Positions 48,214 to 56,856 of a stretch of DNA of 64,000 nucleotides are shown here, one piece after another. The stretch is taken from assembly GCF_006715495.1 (NCBI RefSeq), contig NZ_VFNI01000005.1, positions 186,001 to 250,000 on the forward strand. Reading direction: 5' to 3'. The position numbers and the translations under genes were made by a program. Numbering within the stretch: the stretch's first letter is position 1; each line of letters starts with the position of its first letter. Under the pieces are notes generated by a model. The model saw nothing but the letters and a program-made list of their open reading frames with translations. It was not told where the DNA came from and did not search any database. The stretch comes from Herbaspirillum sp. SJZ106. Lineage in GTDB: Bacteria; Pseudomonadota; Gammaproteobacteria; Burkholderiales; Burkholderiaceae_D.

Positions 48214-48555
48214 ATGAGTACCTTGCCCGCCTGCCCCCAATGTCAATCCGAATTCACGTATGAGGATGGCGGCATGCTGGTTTGTCCGGAATGTGCGCAT
48301 GAATGGTCGGCGCAGCAGGCCGCGCCTGCCGTCGAACAAACCAAGGTCTGGCGCGATGCCGCCGGCAACGTCCTGCAGGATGGCGACACGGTGACCGTGA
48401 TCAAGGACTTGAAGCTCAAGGGCGGAGGCGGCGTGGTCAAGATGGGCACCAAGGTCAAGAACATCCGCCTGGTCGACGGCGACCATGACATCGATTGCAA
48501 GATCGATGGTTTCGGCTCGATGGGACTCAAGACCGAGTTCGTCAAGAAAGTCTGA
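48214..48555 (+). CDS. yjdM: Zinc-ribbon protein YjdM (PhnA)
   Basis: Small cytosolic protein of 113 residues. The N-terminal zinc ribbon has CPQC and CPEC pairs (residues about 7-30). The C-terminal SH3-like domain reads [20 protein letters not shown], then [21 protein letters not shown]. Despite the old name PhnA it is not a proven phosphonoacetate hydrolase, and its role remains unclear. It has its own upstream region after the ftr terminator and is followed by a transporter gene after 82 bp. Confidence 0.92.
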   Translation: MSTLPACPQCQSEFTYEDGGMLVCPECAHEWSAQQAAPAVEQTKVWRDAAGNVLQDGDTVTVIKDLKLKGGGGVVKMGTKVKNIRLVDGDHDIDCKIDGFGSMGLKTEFVKKV

Positions 48556-48637
48556 ACGATTCCCGGGCGGCCTCCTGCGGCCGCCTTCCCGCATCCAGAA
48601 GAAGTACCACGCATCCGGAAAAATCAACGACAACGCC

Positions 48638-49645
48638 ATGGCCCGCCCACGCTTTATTCCCGACAACATGACCTTGCTGCTGATCGCCGTAGTGGCGACG
48701 GCGTCCATTTTTCCCTGTACCGGCGACGTTGCCATCGGTTTCGACTGGCTGACCACGTTCATGATCGGGCTGCTGTTTTTCATGCACGGCGCCAAGCTCT
48801 CGCGCCAGGCGGTGGTGGCCGGCATGACGCACTGGCGCTTGCATGTCACGGTGCTGCTGTGCACTTTCGCCATTTTTCCGCTGATCGGCCTGGCCGCCAA
48901 GCCGCTGCTCACTTATTTCATCACGCCAGAGCTTTATCTCGGCCTGCTGTTCCTGTGCGTGCTGCCATCCACCGTGCAGTCGTCCATCGCGTTTACCGCG
49001 GTGGCGCGCGGCAATGTGCCGGCGGCGATCTGCGCGGCTTCCGCCTCCAACCTGCTGGGTATTTTCCTCACGCCGCTGCTGGTGGGCATACTGGTGGTGG
49101 CGCACAACGGCGACGGCCATGCTTCGCTGGGCTCGATCCTCAAGATCGTCTACCAGCTGTTGCTGCCTTTCGTCGCCGGCCAGGCGTTGCGTCCCTGGAT
49201 CGGCGGCTGGATCGAGCGCAACAAATCCTGGCTCAAGTTCGTCGACCAGAGCTCCATCCTGCTGGTGGTCTACGTCGCCTTCAGCGAGGCGGTGGTGCAG
49301 GGCTTGTGGCGCCAGGTGCCGCCCACCATGCTGGTGTCGGTGCTGGTGATCAATGTGCTGCTGCTGGCCGCCATCATGCTGATCACCACCTACGGCAGCC
49401 GCCGCCTCGGCTTCAACAAGGAAGATGAAATCACCATCGTCTTTTGCGGCTCCAAGAAGAGCCTGGCCAGCGGCGTGCCGATGGCCAAGGTGCTGTTTTC
49501 CAGCGGCGCCATCGGCATGGTGCTGCTGCCGCTGATGCTGTTCCACCAATTGCAGCTGATGGTGTGCGCGGTGCTGGCGCAACGTTACGGCGCGCGCAGG
49601 GAAGAGGCGCAGGCGGCAGCCGCGACGGAAAGCGGCGGCGATTGA
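48638..49645 (+). CDS. SBF / bile acid:sodium symporter-family transporter
   Basis: Integral membrane protein of 335 residues with about ten helices. Typical SBF-like segments are GFDWLTTFMIGLLFFMHGAK (about 30-50), LLFLCVLPSTVQSSIAFTAV with a Gln-Ser pair that could bind Na+, and FVDQSSILLVVYVAFSEAVV. It most resembles the DUF4137/YfeH branch of the superfamily. Substrate unknown. The late FCGSKKSLASGVPMAKVLF segment is also typical of YfeH. A bidirectional terminator follows. Confidence 0.88.
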   Translation: MARPRFIPDNMTLLLIAVVATASIFPCTGDVAIGFDWLTTFMIGLLFFMHGAKLSRQAVVAGMTHWRLHVTVLLCTFAIFPLIGLAAKPLLTYFITPELYLGLLFLCVLPSTVQSSIAFTAVARGNVPAAICAASASNLLGIFLTPLLVGILVVAHNGDGHASLGSILKIVYQLLLPFVAGQALRPWIGGWIERNKSWLKFVDQSSILLVVYVAFSEAVVQGLWRQVPPTMLVSVLVINVLLLAAIMLITTYGSRRLGFNKEDEITIVFCGSKKSLASGVPMAKVLFSSGAIGMVLLPLMLFHQLQLMVCAVLAQRYGARREEAQAAAATESGGD

Positions 49646-49683
49646 GCGGCGGCGATTGAAATGGATGCAATGCCAATGCCATG

Positions 49684-49717
49684 AAAACAAAACCGGCCAT
49701 CAGGCCGGTTTTGTTGT
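49684..49717. terminator. Bidirectional terminator between the SBF gene and tas
   Basis: AAAACCGGCC and GGCCGGTTTT form a 10-bp perfect stem with loop ATCA, with AAAACA/TGTTG extensions and A/T tracts on both sides. It serves the convergent genes. Confidence 0.9.
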
Positions 49718-49748
49718 TGGTGCGGGAGTGTGTATCAGGGCATCCGCA

Positions 49749-50798
49749 TCAGGGCGCCGGGTTCGGCTGGCCCTTGTGGATGGCTTCGATGCCGGCGATC
49801 ACTTCATCGTTCAGTTTCACCTCTACGCTGTCCAGGTTGCTGCGCAACTGTTCCAGGGTAGTGGCGCCGATGATGTTGGAGCTCAGGAACGGACGGCTGT
49901 TGACGTAGGCCAGCGCCATCTGCGCCGGATCCAGCCCGTGCTGCCTGGCCAGCGTCACGTATTGGGCGGTGGCGCGTTCGGCTTGCGGGTTGGTATAGCG
50001 TACGAAACGTTCGAACAGCGTCAGGCGGCCGGTAGCGGGGCGCGCGCCATCCAGGTATTTGCCGCTCAACATGCCGAAGGCCAGCGGCGAATAGGCCAGC
50101 AGGCCGACCTGTTCGCGGTGGGCGAACTCGGCCAGGTTGATCTCGAACGTGCGGTTGAGCAGGTTGTACGGGTTCTGGATGGTGACCACGCGTTCCAGGC
50201 CGTGCTGTTCGGCCGCGCGCAGGAATTGCGCCACGCCCCATGAGGTTTCGTTGGACAGGCCGATATGGCGGATCTTGCCGGCCTGCACGAATTCGGAGAG
50301 CACCTTCAGCGTCTCTTCGATCGGCACCGTCTTTTCATCGGCCACGTGCTGGTAGTCGAGCTGGCCGAAGCTGTTGACGCTGCGGTCGGGCCAGTGCAAC
50401 TGGTAAAGGTCGACGTGATCCAGCTGCAGCCGCTCCAGGCTGCCGTGCAGCGCATCGGTCAGGCCCTTGCGGTCGAGGTCGTTGACGCCGCCGCGGATGT
50501 GGCGCGGGTTGTGCGGCTTGCGCGCGGGGCCGGTGCATTTGGTGGCGATAAGCAGCTTGTCGCCCAGGCCGGACTTCTTCAGCCAGGTGCCCAGGTAGCG
50601 TTCGGACAGGCCCTGGGTTTCCGCCTTGGGCGGCACCGGATACATTTCCGCCACGTCGATCAGGTTGACGCCGCGCTCCACCGCCAGGTCGAACTGGGAG
50701 TGGGCTTCGGCTTCGGTGTTCTGCTGGCCCCAGGTCATGGTGCCCAGGGTGATCAGGCTGACCTTGGCATCGGTGCGGCCAAGTTGGCGATACTGCAT
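49749..50798 (-). CDS. tas: Aldo/keto reductase Tas
   Basis: NADPH-dependent aldo/keto reductase of 349 residues, very similar to E. coli Tas over its whole length: MQYRQLGRTDAKVSLITLGT, NLIDVAEMYPVPPKAETQGL (catalytic Asp and Tyr), ATK (Lys), YQLHWPDR (His), and the C-terminal cofactor region IGATTLEQLRSNLDS. Tas suppresses tyrosine auxotrophy in E. coli, but its native substrate is not settled. The SD sequence GGAG is a few bases upstream. It is monocistronic on the minus strand. Confidence 0.93.
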   Translation of the reverse strand: MQYRQLGRTDAKVSLITLGTMTWGQQNTEAEAHSQFDLAVERGVNLIDVAEMYPVPPKAETQGLSERYLGTWLKKSGLGDKLLIATKCTGPARKPHNPRHIRGGVNDLDRKGLTDALHGSLERLQLDHVDLYQLHWPDRSVNSFGQLDYQHVADEKTVPIEETLKVLSEFVQAGKIRHIGLSNETSWGVAQFLRAAEQHGLERVVTIQNPYNLLNRTFEINLAEFAHREQVGLLAYSPLAFGMLSGKYLDGARPATGRLTLFERFVRYTNPQAERATAQYVTLARQHGLDPAQMALAYVNSRPFLSSNIIGATTLEQLRSNLDSVEVKLNDEVIAGIEAIHKGQPNPAP

Positions 50799-50880
50799 GC
50801 ATTTCTCCTTGTCGTTGTGGGCGTAGCAAAGGAGTATAGCCGCGCTGCTTTTTCATTGCAGGCGGCATCCCTCCGGCGGC

Positions 50881-53800
50881 TCACGCCGGTTGCTGGGCTT
50901 GCAGCAACTGCAGGAATTGCGCATAGGGTACCGGCCTGCTGAAGTAGTAGCCCTGGTAATCGTCCGAGCCGAACTCGCGCAGCGCATTCAATTGCTTCTC
51001 GGTTTCCACGCCTTCGGTCACCACCTTCAGGTTCAATGCATGGCCCATCGCGATGATGGCCTGCACGATGGCGCTATCGTTGGGATCGTCCGGGATGTCG
51101 CTGATGAATGACTTGTCGATTTTCAGCGTATTGACCGGGAAGCGCTTCAGGTAGGCCAGCGAGGAATAGCCGGTGCCGAAATCGTCGATGGAGATCGTGA
51201 AGCCTTCGGCGCGGATGCCGTCCATGATCGCAATGGCCTGGTCGCGGTTGTGCATGACCATGCTTTCGGTGATTTCGAACTCCAGGCAGGAGGGCGGTGT
51301 GCCGTGGCGTTCGACCACCCGCTTGATGTCTTCCAGCAGGTTGGCGTCGCCGAACTGGCTGCCGGCCAGGTTGATCGAGATGCGCCCGAATTCCAGGCTG
51401 CGCGCCAGCAACTGGCCGACATCGCGGCAGGCGGCCTCCAGCACCGCCAGGCCGATCTGGTCGATCAGGCGGGTTTCTTCGGCCAGCATGATGAATTCGG
51501 CCGGCGGCAGCAGGCCGCGCACCGGATGTTGCCAGCGCACCAGCGCTTCGGCGCCGACGATGCGCGCGCCCGCCAGGTTGACCTTGGGCTGGTAATGGAC
51601 CACGAACTCGCCGCGTTCGATGGCGCGCCGCAGCTCGGACTCCAAGGCGATGCGCTCGACCGTGTTGGTGTTGACCTCGTCGGAGAAGAAGCGGTAGTCG
51701 TCCTTGCCGTGGTGCTTGGCGCGGTACATGGCGATGTCGGCGTTCTTGATCAGCGCTTGCGCATTGTTGCCGTCGCCGGGATAGGTGGCGATGCCGATGC
51801 TGGCCGAGAGCGTCGCCTCCTGGCCGGCAATGACGAAGGGCTTGCGCGCCTCGGCCAGCAGTTTTTGCGCGATTTCGCCCAGTTGCAGCGGATCGTCGAA
51901 ATCGTCCACCAGCACGATGAATTCGTCGCCGCCCACGCGCGCCAGGATATCCAGTTCGCGCAGGCTGCCGCGAAAGCGCAGGGCGATTTCCTGCAGCACG
52001 GCCTCGCCGGTTTCATGGCCGAAGGTGTCGTTGATGTTCTTGAAGCGGTCCAGGTCGAGCAGCAGCACCGCCACCATGCCCTCGCGATGTTCGGCGTGGG
52101 TGATCGCATTGCTCACGTGCTGGGTGCACAGGAAGCGGTTGGGCAGCCCGGTCAGTTCGTCATAGTGCGCCAGGTGGCGGATGCGCTCGTCGGCGCGGCG
52201 GCTCTCGATGGCCACGCTGGCCAGGTCGGCGGCGATGTTGGCCAATTGCAGGTACTCGCTGCTGGGCGCCTGGTTTTCCTTGAGCAGGGCGGAAAATACG
52301 CCGAGCAGCTGGCCTTCCTTACCGATGATGGGCCAGGCGCCGCAGGAGGGATAGGCCTCGGTGTCGATCAGCGGGCGCAGATGCTCCATCATCGGGTCGC
52401 GCGCGATGTCGGTGACGATGCAAGGCGCGCGCCGCAGCACCGCTTCGGCCGCCACGCCGTTGCCGTGGCGGATGGCCATGCCCTGCAGCATGCGCGCGAT
52501 GCGCTGCGGATGGCGGTGGCTCAGCATCGAGGTGAAATGCGTGGCATGTTCGTTGGCCAGCAGGATGCAGCATGCGCTGTAGGGAATCTGGGCATCGGCG
52601 AAGCTGACGATGGCGGAGAGGATGGCGTCCAGCTCCTCGTCGGCCATCACCATATGCAGCACGCGGTTTTGCTCGTTTTGCAGCAACTCGGCGCGCTTGC
52701 GGGCGGTGATGTCGCGCAGGATGGTGAAGATGGCGTAGCCGCGGTCGAGTTCGGCGCGGTGCAGGGTGACGTCGGTATAGACGATCTTGTTGCGGCGTAT
52801 CGTCACCCATTCGAATTGCTGGGGCTGGCCGGACAGGGTCTTGGCGACCAGGTCGTCGATGTCCGGCTGCGCGATATGCAGCGACTTGTGGCGCGAAAAC
52901 AGGCCGACCTTGCGGCCGATGATGCGTTGCTTGTCCAGCACGCCGAAGAAACGCACCGCGGCCGCGTTGCAGTCGAGATAGCGCAGGTCGGCCGAGATCA
53001 GCACGATAGGGTCGTTGCCGTCTTCGTACAGCTTGCGGTAGCGGTATTCGCTGACCGAGAGCGCATTGTCGATGCGGCGCTGGTAGCGATAGTAAAGCAG
53101 GAAGGACACCAGCGCGATCAGGATGAAGCCGAGGATGCCGGCGGCCAGCAGGATGCGGTTTGCGGTCCGGCTGCGCCACGGGGCCAGCACATCGTCCATG
53201 CGGCGCGCATACACCACCAGCATCGGCCAGTCCCGCAGGCGCTTGTAGGTGAACAGCAACTGCTCGCCGGTCAGGTAGGAGACTTCCTCGAAGCCGCCTT
53301 CCTCCGGGCCGCTGCTGATCCTGGCCATGCTCCTGGCATCCCGCATGCTGGCATTGAGCCAGCGCTCTTCGAAGGGGGAGCGGATCATCATGGCGCCGTC
53401 GTCGCTGCGCAACGAGACGATCGCCTGGTAGTTGGTGATGTGCTTGTAGAAGTCGAAGAAATAGGCCGCGCGCAGTTCGGCCACCAGCATGCCGGCCGGG
53501 CGGGCGGCGCTGTCGTACAGGTTCATCGCCACCGGCAGCACCAGTTCCCGGTTGTAATGGCTGCGCATGAGCTGGCCGACGAACAGGCGCGGGCGCGCCG
53601 GATCGCGGTCCGCATACTTCAGCTTGAGGTCGTCGGCGAAGTTGTCCTGCTCGTGGGGCAACCAGGAGCTGGCGCGGTTGATCCCGGCCGGGTCGACATA
53701 GCGCAGCGCCAGCACCGATGGCAGCGGCTGCTTTTGCCCGGCGAGCAGGCGGTGCAGGCCGGGGCCGTCGTCCGGCAGGCCGGCTCCGGCGTGCCGGATG

Positions 53801-54039
53801 GCCTCGGAAGTCGCCCACAGCATGGCATCGATGTCGCGGAAGGCGCGCTCGGCGTGTTCCTGCACGCTGCGCACGGCGACCATCGAGCTGCTCTTTTCCG
53901 CTGCGATGGTCAGAAGGCGATCCTGGCGGATTTCCCACCATGTCTGGATGACGATGAACGAGCCGACGAAGGCGACGAAGATCAACAGGGTCCGGAGGGC
54001 GCTGCCGGCCCGTCCGGCGGTCTTTTTCTGTTTTCCCAT
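50881..54039 (-). CDS. Membrane sensor with PAS, GAF, GGDEF and EAL domains
   Basis: Bifunctional c-di-GMP enzyme of 1052 residues (start ATG 54039; a GTG seven codons upstream is possible). One helix (about 15-36) and a second (about 300-320) enclose a large periplasmic Cache-like domain. Then come a PAS domain (about 325-450), a GAF domain (about 465-625), a GGDEF domain (about 640-800, RVGGDEF with the RELD inhibitory site), and an EAL domain (about 810-1050). The EAL signatures EALVRWQ, NLAGSQF, EITESM, IDDFGTGYSS, LKIDKSFI and EGVET are all present, so phosphodiesterase activity is likely. The GGDEF domain also appears intact, so the net activity is uncertain. Confidence 0.95.
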   Translation of the reverse strand: MGKQKKTAGRAGSALRTLLIFVAFVGSFIVIQTWWEIRQDRLLTIAAEKSSSMVAVRSVQEHAERAFRDIDAMLWATSEAIRHAGAGLPDDGPGLHRLLAGQKQPLPSVLALRYVDPAGINRASSWLPHEQDNFADDLKLKYADRDPARPRLFVGQLMRSHYNRELVLPVAMNLYDSAARPAGMLVAELRAAYFFDFYKHITNYQAIVSLRSDDGAMMIRSPFEERWLNASMRDARSMARISSGPEEGGFEEVSYLTGEQLLFTYKRLRDWPMLVVYARRMDDVLAPWRSRTANRILLAAGILGFILIALVSFLLYYRYQRRIDNALSVSEYRYRKLYEDGNDPIVLISADLRYLDCNAAAVRFFGVLDKQRIIGRKVGLFSRHKSLHIAQPDIDDLVAKTLSGQPQQFEWVTIRRNKIVYTDVTLHRAELDRGYAIFTILRDITARKRAELLQNEQNRVLHMVMADEELDAILSAIVSFADAQIPYSACCILLANEHATHFTSMLSHRHPQRIARMLQGMAIRHGNGVAAEAVLRRAPCIVTDIARDPMMEHLRPLIDTEAYPSCGAWPIIGKEGQLLGVFSALLKENQAPSSEYLQLANIAADLASVAIESRRADERIRHLAHYDELTGLPNRFLCTQHVSNAITHAEHREGMVAVLLLDLDRFKNINDTFGHETGEAVLQEIALRFRGSLRELDILARVGGDEFIVLVDDFDDPLQLGEIAQKLLAEARKPFVIAGQEATLSASIGIATYPGDGNNAQALIKNADIAMYRAKHHGKDDYRFFSDEVNTNTVERIALESELRRAIERGEFVVHYQPKVNLAGARIVGAEALVRWQHPVRGLLPPAEFIMLAEETRLIDQIGLAVLEAACRDVGQLLARSLEFGRISINLAGSQFGDANLLEDIKRVVERHGTPPSCLEFEITESMVMHNRDQAIAIMDGIRAEGFTISIDDFGTGYSSLAYLKRFPVNTLKIDKSFISDIPDDPNDSAIVQAIIAMGHALNLKVVTEGVETEKQLNALREFGSDDYQGYYFSRPVPYAQFLQLLQAQQPA

Positions 54040-54677
54040 GTAGACGAATATCGATAACACCCGCGGCCATGCGGCTTAGCACTGCCGGCCGTCCATTGCC
54101 AACTTGCCGCCAGCTTGCAGCGGCCGCCTGCGGCAACAGGCGGCGCCGGCCATTGCCGGGAATGCGCCAGCGCGCCCGGTATGCGGCGCGTTGCAGGCGC
54201 GCATCCGCCGCAACGCATCCCGCGCGACCAGGGCGCGCATGCGTTGCGTGCAGATACCATCAAGTTGGCTTAACCAGCCAGGCAGTGTGCCACTCCCTGT
54301 TTTGCCCGCCGGATGTTTTGTTGCTGTTCGTTCGGCAGGCCAGTGCGTCTTCCCGTTTGCACTCGCGCCTGCTTTTTTTGCGGGCGTCTCGGTGCTTTTA
54401 TTTGTCCGAACCTTACCGCATGCGGCGGCCTTTGTCATTATCGCTACCGGGAATGGATCTCCGGAGGGATTGCGCAGGCGGGGGGAAAGTTTTCGGCAAG
54501 GAGGCGCCGCTGCCCCATTTCTGTTTGCGATGCGATAATACCGCCTTGGTTTCGCGCGAACATCAGGAATTTCCCGTCGTTTCCGGGCATATCCAGGCGA
54601 TGCAGCCTTGTGTGTCCGGCCGCGGGCGGACCAGGCGCGGAGTTATTTCACCATCATTGACAAAGGACAACATCCCC
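54040..54677. other. Gene-free region before frmA
   Basis: 638 bp with no supported gene. The first 250 bp is very GC-rich and full of overlapping self-complementary segments. TTCGCGCGAA at 54551-54560 is a perfect 10-bp palindrome just upstream of frmA and may be an operator. A GATAAT at 54534-54539 could be the frmA -10; no good -35 goes with it. Confidence 0.5.
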
Positions 54678-55784
54678 ATGAAAACAAGAGCAGCGGTAGC
54701 GTGGCAGGCAGGCAAGCCCTTGACCATCGAGGAAGTCGAGCTGGGCGGCCCCAAGGCCGGCGAAGTGCTGGTTGAGATCAAGGCCACAGGCATTTGCCAC
54801 ACCGATTACTACACGATGTCGGGCGCCGACCCGGAAGGGATCTTCCCCGCCATCCTGGGCCATGAAGGCGCCGGCGTGGTGGTCGATGTCGGCCCCGGCG
54901 TGAAGTCGCTGAAAAAGGATGACCACGTCATCCCGCTGTACACCCCGGAATGCCGCGAATGCAAGTTCTGCCTCTCGCAAAAGACCAACCTGTGCCAGGC
55001 CATCCGCGCCACCCAGGGCCGCGGCCTGATGCCGGACGCCACCAGCCGCTTCTCGCTGGACGGCAAGCCGCTGTTCCATTACATGGGCACTTCCACCTTC
55101 TCCAACTACATCGTGGTGCCCGAGATCGCCCTGGCCAAGATCCGTTCCGACGCCCCCTTCGACAAGGTCTGCTACATCGGCTGCGGCGTCACCACCGGCG
55201 TGGGCGCGGTGCTGTTCACCGCCAAGGTGGAGGCGGGCGCCAATGTGGTGGTGTTCGGCCTGGGCGGTATCGGCCTGAACGTGATCCAGGCGGCCAGGAT
55301 GGTGGGCGCCAACAAGATCATTGGCGTCGACCTGAACCCGGCGCGCGAAGCCATGGCGCGCAAGTTCGGCATGACCGACTTCATCAATCCCAAGGACGTG
55401 CCCAACGTGGTCGACGCCATCATCGGCCTGACCGACGGCGGCGCCGACTACAGCTTCGAATGCATCGGCAACACCACCACCATGCGCCAGTCGCTGGAGT
55501 GCTGCCACAAGGGCTGGGGCCAGTCCATCATCATCGGCGTGGCGGCGGCCGGCCAGGAGATTTCCACCCGTCCGTTCCAGCTGGTGACCGGCCGCGTCTG
55601 GAAGGGTTCGGCCTTCGGCGGCGCGCGCGGCCGCACCGACGTGCCCAAGATCGTCGACTGGTACATGGAAGGCAAGCTCAACATCGACGACCTGATCACC
55701 CACAAGCTGCCGCTGGAGCGCATCAATGAAGGCTTCGACCTGATGAAGAGCGGCGAGTCGATCCGCTCGGTGGTCGAGTTCTGA
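54678..55784 (+). CDS. frmA: S-(hydroxymethyl)glutathione dehydrogenase / class III alcohol dehydrogenase
   Basis: Oxidises S-hydroxymethylglutathione, formed from formaldehyde and glutathione, with NAD in the cytoplasm; it also reduces S-nitrosoglutathione. It is 368 residues. The catalytic Zn motif is GICHTDYYTMSG, with the GHEGAGVV segment. The structural Zn Cys cluster is CRECKFC plus a fourth Cys. The class III marks TPECRECKFCLSQKTNLC and ATQGRGLMPD (each under 20 residues) are present, with the Rossmann motif GLGGIGLNV. It is 15 bp or less from fghA, the next enzyme of the pathway. No frmR-type regulator gene is adjacent. Confidence 0.97.
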   Translation: MKTRAAVAWQAGKPLTIEEVELGGPKAGEVLVEIKATGICHTDYYTMSGADPEGIFPAILGHEGAGVVVDVGPGVKSLKKDDHVIPLYTPECRECKFCLSQKTNLCQAIRATQGRGLMPDATSRFSLDGKPLFHYMGTSTFSNYIVVPEIALAKIRSDAPFDKVCYIGCGVTTGVGAVLFTAKVEAGANVVVFGLGGIGLNVIQAARMVGANKIIGVDLNPAREAMARKFGMTDFINPKDVPNVVDAIIGLTDGGADYSFECIGNTTTMRQSLECCHKGWGQSIIIGVAAAGQEISTRPFQLVTGRVWKGSAFGGARGRTDVPKIVDWYMEGKLNIDDLITHKLPLERINEGFDLMKSGESIRSVVEF

Positions 55785-55798
55785 TGAAAGGAACGGGC

Positions 55799-56647
55799 AT
55801 GCTGGAGACCATCAGCGAGCACGGCTGCTTCGGCGGCGTCCAGGGCTACTATCGCCACGAATCGGCGGAGATCGGCCTGCCGATGCGCTTCTCGGTGTTC
55901 GTCCCGCCGCAGGCCGGGGCCGGCGGCAAGCTGCCGGTGCTGTTCTACCTGGCCGGCCTGACCTGCACCGAGGAAACCTTCATGATCAAGGCCGGCGCGC
56001 AGCGCGTGGCGGCCGAGTTGGGGATCATCCTGGTGACGCCGGACACCAGTCCGCGCGGCGCCGGCATCGAAGGCGAGAGCGACAGCTGGGACTTCGGCGC
56101 AGGCGCGGGTTTTTACGTCGATGCCACCCAGGCGCCGTGGGAGAAGAACTACCGCATGTATTCGTACGTGGTGCATGGCCTGCGCCAGGCCATCCTGCGC
56201 GAATTCCCGGCCGACCCGCAACGCATCGGCATCTTCGGCCATTCGATGGGCGGCCACGGGGCGCTGGTGCTGGCGCTGCGCAACCGCGACATCTACCGCT
56301 CGGTGTCGGCGTTCGCGCCGATTGCCGCGCCCAGCCAATGCCCGTGGGGCCATAAGGCGTTCGGCAATTACCTCGGCGCCGATCGCCAGGCGTGGAAGGC
56401 CTACGACGCCAGCGAACTGATGCGGGGACTGCGTTCGCCATTCCCGCAAGGGATCCTGGTCGACCAGGGGCTGGCCGACAAATTCCTGGCCGGGCAATTG
56501 CTGCCCGAGCAGTTCGAGGCGGCTTGCCAGGCGGCGCGGCAGCCGCTGACGCTACGCCGCCATGAGGGCTATGACCACGGGTATTACTTCATCCAGAGCT
56601 TCATGGAAGACCATCTGCGCTTCCATCACGGCATCCTGACCCGCTAA
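55799..56647 (+). CDS. fghA: S-formylglutathione hydrolase
   Basis: Hydrolyses S-formylglutathione to glutathione and formate, the second step of formaldehyde detoxification. It is 282 residues from ATG 55799, chosen for the usual start MLETISEHGCFGGVQG and the AAAGGA ribosome site; an ATG at 55784 overlapping the frmA stop is possible. It is an esterase D-like alpha/beta hydrolase with the nucleophile elbow GHSMGGHGA, the YLAGLTCTEETF segment, the acid in ILVDQGLADKFL and the His in GYDHGYYF. It forms an operon with frmA. Confidence 0.96.
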   Translation: MLETISEHGCFGGVQGYYRHESAEIGLPMRFSVFVPPQAGAGGKLPVLFYLAGLTCTEETFMIKAGAQRVAAELGIILVTPDTSPRGAGIEGESDSWDFGAGAGFYVDATQAPWEKNYRMYSYVVHGLRQAILREFPADPQRIGIFGHSMGGHGALVLALRNRDIYRSVSAFAPIAAPSQCPWGHKAFGNYLGADRQAWKAYDASELMRGLRSPFPQGILVDQGLADKFLAGQLLPEQFEAACQAARQPLTLRRHEGYDHGYYFIQSFMEDHLRFHHGILTR

Positions 56648-56665
56648 ATCCCTGGCTGGCCTGCC

Positions 56666-56819
56666 ATGCCGTTCAGTTAATCCTTCCCTCTGAAACTCGT
56701 CGTCCCGGCGAAGGCCGGGAGCCTGTGTCTTTCGTTGTGCCTCAATGGCCGTTGGACGACACAGGACCCTGACTTTCGTCAGGGCGACGGAGAAAGATTT
56801 CGGATTAACTGAACGGCAT
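56666..56819. repeat. 154-bp MITE-like element with 18-bp terminal inverted repeats
   Basis: ATGCCGTTCAGTTAATCC at 56666-56683 is the exact reverse complement of GGATTAACTGAACGGCAT at 56802-56819. Inside lies a hairpin of the kind GTCCCGGCGAAGGCCGGGA and a second, CCTGAC/GTCAGG. The same ends occur at 44215-44243 and 44417-44426. CTGGCTGGCCTG stands directly before (56652-56663) and after (56822-56833). It has no coding capacity, and it lies between convergent genes where it may also act as a terminator. Confidence 0.65.
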
Positions 56820-56856
56820 TACTGGCTGGCCTGGGTCTTTTCTGCCAGCACCTGCC

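Noticed and set aside
51250-54057. A 935-codon plus-strand frame opposite the GGDEF-EAL gene
   Set aside because: Same shadow effect. The minus-strand frame holds complete PAS, GAF, GGDEF and EAL signatures.
54040-54300. GC-rich self-complementary stretch as a structured RNA
   Set aside because: Many overlapping weak pairings but no single dominant stem, terminator or promoter. It is best treated as unassigned.
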